DNA from: Dysgonamonadaceae bacterium
GTDB lineage: Bacteria; Bacteroidota; Bacteroidia; Bacteroidales; Azobacteroidaceae
NCBI GenBank assembly: GCA_031282925.1
Contig: JAITCT010000279.1
Span: 1-9,423, forward strand
Length of the DNA: 9,423 nucleotides
Direction of reading: 5' to 3'
Shown: piece by piece, positions 1-7,088 of the stretch
Numbering within the stretch: the first letter of the stretch is position 1
How the letters are laid out: every line of letters starts with the position of its first letter
Notes under the pieces: model-generated
The model's input: only the letters and a program-made list of their open reading frames with translations
Databases searched by the model: none
Told to the model about the DNA's origin: nothing
Program-made: the position numbers and the translations under genes

Positions 1-52
1 CGCAAGTCAATCCGCCCAGGCCGCTTCCGATAATAACAACATGATTATCCAT
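1..52 (-). CDS. FAD/NAD(P)-dependent oxidoreductase, N-terminal fragment
   Basis: Only the first 17 codons are in the window; the gene runs off the left edge. The start is ATG at 52-50 and the translation begins MDNHVVIIGSGLGGLTC. This is a beta strand followed by the GxGxxG dinucleotide-binding fingerprint of Rossmann flavoproteins of the phytoene-desaturase/squalene-epoxidase type. The start codon overlaps the end of the upstream exporter gene by 8 nt (ATGGATAA), so the two are translationally coupled. In aryl-polyene and flexirubin clusters a FAD oxidoreductase commonly sits beside the MMPL exporter, which fits here. The substrate cannot be judged from 17 residues. The family call is strong and the function is inference. 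Confidence 0.75.
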   Translation of the reverse strand, partial: MDNHVVIIGSGLGGLTC

Positions 53-3000
53 ACGTTTTTTCCCATTTTATGCCGGCCGGCAATTCGTTTTCCCTGCAAA
101 CAACCAGGTTGTCCGGCCGTCCGGCGCAGTGCTGCGCCAAAGCGCGCAAGCCGTCGTCCTCCTCCGTTGCGTAAACCCGTGTATCTTTATGCACCAGGGC
201 GAACAGGAAGCCGAAAACGCCATAGCCGCTGTTTTTTACCCAAACGTTTCCTTTCCCCCGGTAATGGTCGATATCCGCCCGTTTTTTACTTCCTTTCCCT
301 CTTTCCAGATCGCTCATTTCTTTTTTTGCGCCCCGGTAAATGTCCGTTCCCTTATATAAATAATTGTGCATGACAAAACTTTTGAAATAAGCGGCGGTTT
401 CCAGGCGGCGCGACAGGGCGGCCAGCAGCCCGCCGTAATATTGCCTGACCTGCCTGGAACGGGTAGCGTAATCCGCTGCAAACCGGCTGTCATCCGGCGT
501 GATGCGCCGGTGAACCTGAACGGTAATCATGCCTTCCCGCAACAGGAAATCGTTTTTCGGCAACACATGCCCTGCCCCGTGCAGTACAACCGGCACAATA
601 TCCATCCGCAAAGTTTCGGCCAGGTAGAAAGCGCCGCGGTGAAAACGCCCGATGGAGCAGTCTGCGGAGCGTGTTCCCTCCGGGAACACCGCAATGGAAT
701 AGCCCGCCCCGGCTTTTTCCGCCAGCCGCTCCACACTGTTTTCAATGCCGCCGGATACCGGGTAAAAATCGGCATATTTTATCAGCCGCCCGTAAAAAGG
801 ACTGTTCCAGGCCCAGTCGTTGGTCAGGATGATTAATTTGGGGGTAAGCATCATCACGCACATCAAATCCAGATGCGACTGGTGATTGCAGATAATAACA
901 GCCGGCTTTTCAAAAGTTTCGCCGGCCGGGTTTTCAGCATTGAACCGGACGCACGGAATCCGTTTGACGACAAATCCGGCCACCCAACGCAGCAGGGCAT
1001 GGTAGCGCCGTTTTTTCCCCTCCGTCTTTTTACCGGAAGCAAACAGCAAAAACCCGTAACAGGTAATCATCATGCAGCCAAGCAAAAAGGCGGTAAAAGC
1101 GTAAGCCGTGAGTGCAAACCGTTTCAAGGTCAGGGGAACTTCCCTGTATTTGCCCTTTTTGGTTGTCAGCCACCGGAAAACGGACGGCGGAACGATGCAG
1201 GCCATCAAAACGACAACGACCATGCCAATCATGGTTACTTCCGCCAGGGAACGCATGGCGGGGTGTTTTGCGAAAATCAGCGCGCCGATTCCGGCAAACA
1301 TAAGCAGCGCCGACAGGATGATGCTGTTTTTGTAGGACGCCAGCATCTTGCGCCGGTAAGCGTATTCATACATTAACCCTTCGGTAACGAAAATGGTATA
1401 GTCGTCGCCCTGCCCGAAAATAAACGAAGCAAGGATGATATTGACAATATTGAAACTCAGGCCGCCCAGCTGCATGAGACCCAGAATCCATATCCAGGCC
1501 ATTGTCAGGGGAAGAAAAGCGGTGAGGCTCAATTCGATGCGTCCGAACGAAAAAGTGAGGAAGGCAAAGACAATCAAACTGCAAATGCAGAGCAAATAAT
1601 TGAAATCCTCCGACAGGGCGTCAACCATCCGGGCAGCCATATTCCGCGAATCGAAATAAAACGTATCGCCGTTTGCAGACGTCTTTCCGGCAAGCAGGTC
1701 TGCCAGGGCTTCCTTCTGTTCCTTTTTACAGTACAGCAGGCTGATTATTTTCGTATTATTATCATTTTCAAGCAAATAATTTTTGCGCAGGAATGAAATA
1801 ACCGGTTCGAACCAAGCCGTTTCCCGCACTTGGAAATCCGTGGAAAGCAATTTCTCAAAAGGCGCAAAAGCGTCGGGTTTGAACCCCGCTTTTACACCGG
1901 CTTCGCGTACCTTTCGGGTTAATTCCGCCCCGCGCTGCGTCCGGAAACCGTTCCACCGTTTAATCCGTTCGGCCTGTTCTTTTCGGGACATCAGAAAATT
2001 GCCCGCTCCCGAAACATTTTCAACCCGTCCTGCCCGGACAAGCGAATCAAGCCATATCCGGTTGTTTTCATACACCGCCAGCGCATCGTCCAAATGCTTC
2101 CCTTCCGAAACCAGGTATAGCGTTTCATAATCTTTTCGATTCATGGCGTCGAGCAACCCGCGCATGTCTTCCCTTTGGGTTTCGGTCATGTAATTGATTT
2201 TGTTCATGTCCGGTTCAAAAGAAGTGAACCGGCTGAAATAAAACAAAACCGCCGTAATAACTATCACCGAAAACAGGACGGATTTTTTCCTTTCGGGGGC
2301 AAAAGTAATCCATTTACCGAACGGGAACGGTTTCCCGCGGTGGCCGGTTTTAACAAGATGAGGCAGGAATATCAGCACAAACAGGATCGTACCCGCCAGC
2401 AACAGGGAGCCGAACAGTCCCAAGTCGCGCATGGCGTCGGAATGAATGAAAAGCAGGCTGATAAAAGCCCCGACGGTGGAGATATTGCCCGTCAGCAGCG
2501 GCGGGATGATTTCTTTCAGCGCCTGTTTCCTGTCGGGACGGCGCTGCAAATGGTCGATAAAATGAAGCGGATAATTGACGGCAATCCCCACAAATATGGA
2601 ACCGGCGCCCAGGGCGATGAGGGAAATATGGTCTTTGAAAACCGAAAATATGCCCAAAGCAAACAGCCATCCGAAAAGAACCGACAGGAATATCAGCGCC
2701 AAATTGGTAAGGCTGCGAAAAAAGAGGACAAGCAGGAACACAATCAGGAAGACGGCCATGGAACCGGCCAGCAGGCTGTCCGTTTTAATCCGGTTGGCAT
2801 TGCTTACCGCAATGACGGGAGCGCCGAAAGCGCTTATTCTCAGCGATGGAAAATCGGCCAGCGTGCGGTTAATCGACCGGTTGACAAGTTCTACCGGTTC
2901 ACTGTTTTGAGCCGTATTACTTACGCCGTAGGGCGTGGTCAGGATAACCAGTCCTTTTTTCCCGTTATCGGAAAACAGGTATCCGTTCCTGACCTCAAAA

Positions 3001-3584
3001 CCGTCGCCTGCCTTGAAATGGTTCATGCGTTGAAAGAGAGGAGAAAACAAATGCAGCGGGTCGTGCAAAATCGTTTGTTTCAGGAAACTGCCGGAAGGAA
3101 GCATCAATTGCCGCCGGTCTTCAAGCAGGCTTGCTTCCGTATTGTCTGCGGCAAGCAGGGAATCCATCCGCCGGTAATCGGTTTCGGTAAGGTAATAAGG
3201 AACATTGTCCCGGATAAATTCGGACAGGCGGAGCATCCGGCTCTCGTCCACCTGCGAAACGATATCGCGAATGATATGTAAACTGTCAATATCCTGCAAG
3301 ACGGCAACAAAGCGGTCAATGGCTCCGGTAATTTCATCCTCTCCGTTCAGGGAATCTTTACGGCTGAACCCGATCATAATTTTATCGGCGTTTTCCATTT
3401 GCCGGAATACTTCCGTCATGCGTTTACCGGCAGGAATATCCGGCAAAAAATCGTTTATATCTTCTTGATAGCGCAGGCGAAGCAACAGCAAAAGAAAGAC
3501 GGCGACGGCCAAAGCAAGTAAAGCATACAGGCTTTTCCTGTGCAACCGGAAACAGGAAAATATGGATACAAATAACCTTACCAT
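45..3584 (-). CDS. MMPL exporter / lysophospholipid acyltransferase / SAM-methyltransferase-like fusion
   Basis: A three-part fusion of 1179 residues counted from ATG 3584; a GTG at 3593 would add three. Residues about 19-800 are an RND/MMPL exporter. They show one N-terminal membrane helix, a large periplasmic loop (about 38-268), a helix bundle (270-415), a second helix near 437-453, a second loop (to about 660), and a second bundle (665-800). Next is a PlsC-like acyltransferase with NHQSHLD (H901, D906) and FPEGTR (967-972), the HX4D and substrate-binding motifs. The last 140 residues resemble a class I methyltransferase, with GYGVFG at 1120-1125, but they stop soon after the second beta strand. 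The likely role is export of an acylated or polyene lipid across the inner membrane and transfer of the acyl chain to a lysolipid. The proton-relay Asp-Tyr pair is Asn337-Tyr338 in the first half and Asp728-Tyr729 in the second. The gene lies 12 nt after the glycosyltransferase stop. Confidence 0.88.
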   Translation of the reverse strand: MVRLFVSIFSCFRLHRKSLYALLALAVAVFLLLLLRLRYQEDINDFLPDIPAGKRMTEVFRQMENADKIMIGFSRKDSLNGEDEITGAIDRFVAVLQDIDSLHIIRDIVSQVDESRMLRLSEFIRDNVPYYLTETDYRRMDSLLAADNTEASLLEDRRQLMLPSGSFLKQTILHDPLHLFSPLFQRMNHFKAGDGFEVRNGYLFSDNGKKGLVILTTPYGVSNTAQNSEPVELVNRSINRTLADFPSLRISAFGAPVIAVSNANRIKTDSLLAGSMAVFLIVFLLVLFFRSLTNLALIFLSVLFGWLFALGIFSVFKDHISLIALGAGSIFVGIAVNYPLHFIDHLQRRPDRKQALKEIIPPLLTGNISTVGAFISLLFIHSDAMRDLGLFGSLLLAGTILFVLIFLPHLVKTGHRGKPFPFGKWITFAPERKKSVLFSVIVITAVLFYFSRFTSFEPDMNKINYMTETQREDMRGLLDAMNRKDYETLYLVSEGKHLDDALAVYENNRIWLDSLVRAGRVENVSGAGNFLMSRKEQAERIKRWNGFRTQRGAELTRKVREAGVKAGFKPDAFAPFEKLLSTDFQVRETAWFEPVISFLRKNYLLENDNNTKIISLLYCKKEQKEALADLLAGKTSANGDTFYFDSRNMAARMVDALSEDFNYLLCICSLIVFAFLTFSFGRIELSLTAFLPLTMAWIWILGLMQLGGLSFNIVNIILASFIFGQGDDYTIFVTEGLMYEYAYRRKMLASYKNSIILSALLMFAGIGALIFAKHPAMRSLAEVTMIGMVVVVLMACIVPPSVFRWLTTKKGKYREVPLTLKRFALTAYAFTAFLLGCMMITCYGFLLFASGKKTEGKKRRYHALLRWVAGFVVKRIPCVRFNAENPAGETFEKPAVIICNHQSHLDLMCVMMLTPKLIILTNDWAWNSPFYGRLIKYADFYPVSGGIENSVERLAEKAGAGYSIAVFPEGTRSADCSIGRFHRGAFYLAETLRMDIVPVVLHGAGHVLPKNDFLLREGMITVQVHRRITPDDSRFAADYATRSRQVRQYYGGLLAALSRRLETAAYFKSFVMHNYLYKGTDIYRGAKKEMSDLERGKGSKKRADIDHYRGKGNVWVKNSGYGVFGFLFALVHKDTRVYATEEDDGLRALAQHCAGRPDNLVVCRENELPAGIKWEKTYG

Positions 3585-3596
3585 GGCGCACACACG

Positions 3597-4364
3597 TTAT
3601 TTGTCAAACCAATAACGGATGAAACGGCTGGGGTATCCGTAAACGACCGCCAAAAAACAGAGAAACGTATTCAGCAGGCTTATCCGCAGGAAATCAATCA
3701 AAGGCCGGAAATGAGTAATTCGTTTATCGGCAGCGTAATAAACAGCCTGTACGGGAACGGGAATCTGTGGAATGTTTTTCCAGGCTGCACGCACCAAAAG
3801 TTCCAGTTCGGCTTCATAGCGGGAAGTAAAGGGGCGTAAACCCTTCATTTTTTTCAGGGGATATAAGCGGAAGCCCGTTTGGGTATCAGGCAAATATCTT
3901 CCCGTTTGCAGCATAAACCAAAAATTGGAAAAACGGTTGGCAAACATGTTTTTCTTCGGCATGTTCTGCCGGTTAAAATGGCGGCTGCCGATGATCATGC
4001 TGTCGGGATACAGCCAGACAGCCCGTTCAAACAGGGATAAATCACAGGCCGAATGTTGCCCGTCGGAATCCATCGTGATAGCATAACGGTAGCCCATTGC
4101 TTCGGCCTTGTCGAATCCCAGGCGGAGGGCATAGCCTTTTCCTTTGTTTTGGGGACAGGAAACTAAGGTAATCCGGGCGTAACGCTGCAAAATCCGTTCC
4201 GTATCGTCCGTAGAGCCGTCGTTAACGACAATGATTCGCTCTATGGACGGCGTCCGGTCACGCGGAGTTGCCGATATTGCTTCCGATACGGAGTCAATAA
4301 CTTCCGGTAGATACAGCATGTTGTTGTAAGTCGGGATGATGATGCAGATGCCTGATTCGTTCAT
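3597..4364 (-). CDS. Family 2 glycosyltransferase (dolichol-phosphate-mannose-synthase-like)
   Basis: A 255-residue GT-A fold enzyme. From ATG 4364 it opens with the IIIPTYNN strand typical of GT2 enzymes, followed by VVNDGSTDD (46-54, nucleotide-sugar binding) and MDSDGQH with a D99-x-D101 metal site. There is an acceptor-side region after GSRHFNR and a hydrophobic helix near residues 225-245 that could hold it to the inner membrane. The frame stays open for 25 more codons upstream. I chose ATG 4364 because the PTYNN strand then begins at residue 7, and because it makes a 4-nt ATGA overlap with the dehydratase stop. GT2 enzymes of this type recur in aryl-polyene clusters next to the dehydratase and the MMPL exporter. 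The sugar donor and acceptor are not readable from the sequence; decoration of the polyene or its lipid anchor is inference. Confidence 0.88.
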   Translation of the reverse strand: MNESGICIIIPTYNNMLYLPEVIDSVSEAISATPRDRTPSIERIIVVNDGSTDDTERILQRYARITLVSCPQNKGKGYALRLGFDKAEAMGYRYAITMDSDGQHSACDLSLFERAVWLYPDSMIIGSRHFNRQNMPKKNMFANRFSNFWFMLQTGRYLPDTQTGFRLYPLKKMKGLRPFTSRYEAELELLVRAAWKNIPQIPVPVQAVYYAADKRITHFRPLIDFLRISLLNTFLCFLAVVYGYPSRFIRYWFDK

Positions 4365-4723
4365 GGGATAATTTTTGCTTCCAAACTTAACTTGGCAAAT
4401 TGCAAGTCGTTGTGATGCACGTTGACGGAAAAGCGGCAACTGTCGCCCGCTATTTCGATTTTTGAAAAAGTAAAAGCTACTTCCCTGTTCTTTTCCGGTT
4501 GAATAACGGATAGAAATTTGACATTCATGATTTTACCGATACTGAGTTTCGTTGCTGTTTTATGCTCCATCAGTTCTTTACTCATCTGTATGATACATGC
4601 GCCCGGAGTTATCGGGTTACCGGGGAAATGTGCCCGGTAAATGTAATGGTTTTCATTGAACGAGACCTGATATATATTGTTGTGTTGCGCGGTGATTGCA
4701 TAAAAATCATTCATCAGTTTCAT
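4361..4723 (-). CDS. Hot-dog-fold 3-hydroxyacyl-ACP dehydratase (FabZ/ApeI-like)
   Basis: A 120-residue single hot-dog domain. The central motif HFPGNPITPG (32-41) is the FabZ/FabA active-site loop, with His32 as the catalytic base. In E. coli FabZ and FabA the partner acid lies 14 residues after the histidine. Here that position is Gln46 (IIQMSKE), so the usual Glu/Asp is missing. The family removes water from 3-hydroxyacyl-ACP to give the trans-2-enoyl chain, which in polyene clusters builds conjugation. The enzyme may work with a second dehydratase elsewhere in the cluster, may be slow, or may only bind the chain. The start ATG 4723 overlaps the lipoprotein stop by 4 nt (ATGA) and the stop overlaps the glycosyltransferase start in the same way. 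A second Met at residue 4 is an alternative start. Confidence 0.87.
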   Translation of the reverse strand: MKLMNDFYAITAQHNNIYQVSFNENHYIYRAHFPGNPITPGACIIQMSKELMEHKTATKLSIGKIMNVKFLSVIQPEKNREVAFTFSKIEIAGDSCRFSVNVHHNDLQFAKLSLEAKIIP

Positions 4724-5184
4724 GGCTCAATCTGTTGGAATAAATACTCAATTTTGCGCTTTTCATTTACTAACCTGCATTGTCCGGAACCGGTTGTTTC
4801 AAAATGTTTCCCTTTCACGGGCAAACGCCACAGGATAGCGGCCAAATCGGATTCGACCGTTTTGCGGATATACCATTTATCCAAAAACGAAACCGTATTC
4901 AACAGGCGGCATTTCCCCTCCTCCGCAGCAATAAAATCGAAGGCTTTCACGCCAAATTCATTGATCATGCTTCCCCGCCATGCGTTGTCAACGTATTTTA
5001 CGGCCATAATTCCCGATATTTCTTTTCCTTTCAAACTTATCCACATCCGGTATTTGGCGGCGGATTGCGCCTTGTTTAATGCACATTGCACGGGAATGTT
5101 TGCCGCTGTGGGCAGCTTTTGTGCATCGCATGAAGCGACCGCCAGGCAACAGCAGTTAATCAATATGAAATACGCGGTCTTCAA
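4720..5184 (-). CDS. Small LolB-like outer-membrane lipoprotein, TTG start
   Basis: The 154-residue product begins with a Lys near the N terminus, a hydrophobic stretch and the lipobox AVASC, giving a predicted lipidated Cys19. The mature part has alternating strands (MWISLKGKEISGIMAVKY, then WRGSMINEFG) like the LolB/DUF3261 barrel half found in polyene clusters. The resemblance is in pattern only. There is no ATG: the frame opens after a stop at 5209-5211 and the only start giving a normal signal peptide is TTG at 5184-5182. That start lies inside the upstream LolA gene, a 29-nt overlap that implies coupling. The residue after the cysteine is Asp, which in E. coli retains a lipoprotein in the inner membrane; this rule is not known to hold in Bacteroidota. 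The likely role is receiving or inserting the exported lipid together with the LolA-like carrier. Confidence 0.72.
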   Translation of the reverse strand: MKTAYFILINCCCLAVASCDAQKLPTAANIPVQCALNKAQSAAKYRMWISLKGKEISGIMAVKYVDNAWRGSMINEFGVKAFDFIAAEEGKCRLLNTVSFLDKWYIRKTVESDLAAILWRLPVKGKHFETTGSGQCRLVNEKRKIEYLFQQIEP

Positions 5185-5791
5185 TTTTTGTGTTGAATTG
5201 TTTGTTTGTCAACCTGATCACTGTTTTATCTCCGCCCTGTTCTTTCATCTCCACGCAATCGACCGAATAGTCTTTTGTATTGAACATCAGTTTGATTTCC
5301 GCAAACATCCTCCTGATTTCTTTCCGTTGCGGCAGCAAAACCACTTCCCACACCTTTTCGCCCCAAAAATAGCCGGCTTTGAAATTCTTGTCTTCAAGGC
5401 CGCTTCCATTAATGCCGCACATCATCATTCTGATGATTTCCCGGAACAGTTTGCTTGATTTTACATCCGTCACATTCCGGGATTTTTCCGACCGGACAAG
5501 GAGTTTATCGCCATTCAGGACAAACAGGCAGGAATAAGGGGAGAGATACTCCCAACAGAGCCGGTTATCGTTCCGATAATACATTTTCCCCGATGATTCC
5601 ATTTTATCGTTCAAAACGGACAATTCTTTAGTTTGGAAAAAATCACAGGCCAGACTTTGCATGTTTTGCGAAGCCAGGGTAATTTTTTCCATCATCAATT
5701 GCTGCTGCCCGGCCGATGCCGGTTTTTGGGCTGCGAGATGAACATTCGCAGATACTAAGGGAAGAAACAGTAAAAAAAATATTTTTTGCAT
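5156..5791 (-). CDS. LolA-like periplasmic lipid/lipoprotein carrier
   Basis: A 211-residue secreted protein. From ATG 5791 it has a clear signal peptide (MQKIFFLLFLPLVSANVHLA, cleavage about AAQ). The mature protein carries the LolA pattern: an N-terminal helix, FFQTKEL around residue 52, SGKMYYRNDNRLCWEY (the barrel strands with the Arg-x-x-W core), then LNGDKLLV. LolA proteins shuttle lipids or lipoproteins through the periplasm, and cluster-linked paralogues accompany MMPL exporters in aryl-polyene loci. The frame is open for 25 codons further upstream to 5866, but that extension precedes the signal peptide and contains the promoter candidate, so I rejected it. It is the first gene of the operon inside this window, 71 nt after the methyltransferase stop, and its end overlaps the lipoprotein gene by 29 nt. 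Confidence 0.85.
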   Translation of the reverse strand: MQKIFFLLFLPLVSANVHLAAQKPASAGQQQLMMEKITLASQNMQSLACDFFQTKELSVLNDKMESSGKMYYRNDNRLCWEYLSPYSCLFVLNGDKLLVRSEKSRNVTDVKSSKLFREIIRMMMCGINGSGLEDKNFKAGYFWGEKVWEVVLLPQRKEIRRMFAEIKLMFNTKDYSVDCVEMKEQGGDKTVIRLTNKQFNTKIEDRVFHID

Positions 5792-5811
5792 TGCGTAGTA
5801 ATAACAGGCTG

Positions 5812-5843
5812 CAAATATATATGAAAATCGTGAGGTTTCCAAG
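5812..5843 (-). promoter_or_regulatory. Candidate Bacteroidota promoter for the lipid-export operon
   Basis: Read on the minus strand, TATATTTG (5819-5812) matches the Bacteroidota -7 element TAnnTTTG. CTTG (5843-5840) stands 20 nt upstream where TTTG would be expected at -33. It lies between the methyltransferase stop and the LolA signal-peptide start, so the operon could be transcribed independently of the AT-rich methyltransferase gene. The -33 match is 3 of 4. Confidence 0.45.
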
Positions 5844-5862
5844 CGGACGAAATGAAAAGGCA

Positions 5863-6891
5863 TCATATTTTCTGCACCAACACTCTTGCAAAAATTTCCT
5901 TGCCATCCACATAGGGTCGGTATTGTTTATCCTGAACTATTTTGTATCCTTTTTCCAATAAGCCGTTTAGTATTGGCCGAACAGATACTGCAAACGGTTT
6001 TTCAATGTTATTTGGAATATAGCAATTATCAACTAACAAGGTTTTTGAATCGTCATGTTTTTTGTATTTTTCCGGTATATCTTTTAACGGCACTATTTTT
6101 AACTGCTTAAATCTCAGTCTGTCATTTATCGGAATATTTGTGTACCAATGTCCTGCCGCCCTTGTAAGTTCTCTTTTGGGATTCCGGAACCAATCCACTT
6201 CATTATACCCAGCCCATACCTGATTTGCTTTAAAATATGGAATATATGTGTCATTTTTTACATTAGTTATATTTGAAATAATCAAAAACTGTTTGCCGCT
6301 TCCGATAATCATATTCCAGTAATCTACCGAGCGTGAAAACGGCGGATTCGTACAAACAATATCGGCTTCTTCTTCAAGTATTTTCAGTGAAATAGGGTGG
6401 TCAAAACTTCCATCATAACCTTTGGGATATTTTTTTTCTATTTTGACCCCGTCTGTTGTAAAAATGTATGCTACGTATGATTTGCTGCCTTGATTAAACA
6501 AATCTACTTTTCCTCCATAATGCGTACATATCAGTTTTTTTAATCCGAGTTCCTTGAATTTTTTCAAAAAATATAAAACAAATGCCGAGGTTTTTCTCTC
6601 GTCTTCATCAACCGCATCATCGCAGTTGCAAAAAACAGTTTTATCTTTCCAAACGCTTTTATCATACATGGAGAGTTCTTTTTCAACGTCCTCGTATCGG
6701 GTATAAAATTCGTCATTTTCCACCTTTTTGGCTTTTTCCATTATATCTTTCGGCGAAAGCCCCCTGTTATACTCTTTCAAGCGCCTTTCCAAATTATCGG
6801 TTATGCCGATTTTGCAGACATTGCCGGTGTTTGACGCTTGAACGATATAAACATACTGTTTGAATTCGCTTGCTGTTTTATTTTTTGCCAT
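5863..6891 (-). CDS. EcoRI-family DNA adenine methyltransferase with N-terminal half GIY-YIG (T5orf172-like) domain
   Basis: A 342-residue protein from ATG 6891; an in-frame ATG at 6915 adds eight residues. From residue 50 it follows M.EcoRI closely as I recall that protein: EKAKK, DEFYT (60-64), FCNCDD (87-92), LGLKKL, and the amino-methyltransferase motif IV TNPPFS (181-186). M.EcoRI methylates the inner adenine of GAATTC; whether this enzyme has the same site is unknown. Residues about 12-47 are different: YVYIVQ, then CKIGIT and LERRL match the first half of a GIY-YIG/T5orf172 nuclease (Tyr13, Tyr15, Gly29, Arg36). The second half with the catalytic Glu is absent, so nuclease activity is unlikely. 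The gene is visibly AT-richer than its neighbours and no endonuclease adjoins it, suggesting a transferred orphan methylase. The MAKN start resembles the start of M.EcoRI, which is why I chose 6891. Confidence 0.88.
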   Translation of the reverse strand: MAKNKTASEFKQYVYIVQASNTGNVCKIGITDNLERRLKEYNRGLSPKDIMEKAKKVENDEFYTRYEDVEKELSMYDKSVWKDKTVFCNCDDAVDEDERKTSAFVLYFLKKFKELGLKKLICTHYGGKVDLFNQGSKSYVAYIFTTDGVKIEKKYPKGYDGSFDHPISLKILEEEADIVCTNPPFSRSVDYWNMIIGSGKQFLIISNITNVKNDTYIPYFKANQVWAGYNEVDWFRNPKRELTRAAGHWYTNIPINDRLRFKQLKIVPLKDIPEKYKKHDDSKTLLVDNCYIPNNIEKPFAVSVRPILNGLLEKGYKIVQDKQYRPYVDGKEIFARVLVQKI

Positions 6892-7036
6892 AATCTGAAT
6901 CTTTATTGCTTCCATTTCCTGTAAAATATCAGAATGTCTTCATATCTTTTCGTCTCCTGATCATCCGAACAGCTATATCCTGCCCGCGCCAACAGAAGGG
7001 GAAAAAGTCAGAACTACCGCATTAGACAATTTCTCG

Positions 7037-7044
7037 CAAAGGTA
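7037..7044 (-). promoter_or_regulatory. Candidate -7 element of the methyltransferase promoter
   Basis: On the minus strand TTACCTTTGC contains a perfect TAnnTTTG (7044-7037) in the 173-198-nt gap upstream of the methyltransferase. The -33 region is AT-rich with no clear TTTG at 19-21 nt. A start near 7030 would leave a leader of about 115-140 nt. The rest of the gap (6916-7088) shows no other gene. Confidence 0.45.
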
Positions 7045-7088
7045 ACAAATAAAAATAATTTTTTAAGGTTTGACATACACCTCTTTAA

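Noticed and set aside
2175..3281. 368-codon plus-strand open frame
   Set aside because: It is antisense to the exporter fusion, which has clear family motifs; the composition is that of a shadow frame.
4562..5458. 298-codon plus-strand open frame
   Set aside because: It covers the antisense of three well-supported genes (dehydratase, lipoprotein, LolA) and has no recognisable domain.
5792..5866. N-terminal extension of the LolA gene overlapping the methyltransferase stop
   Set aside because: The extra 25 residues would precede a standard signal peptide and contain the promoter candidate.
7052..7080. Terminator after the permease
   Set aside because: There is only an AT palindrome and a 4-bp AGGT/ACCT pairing; no GC stem.
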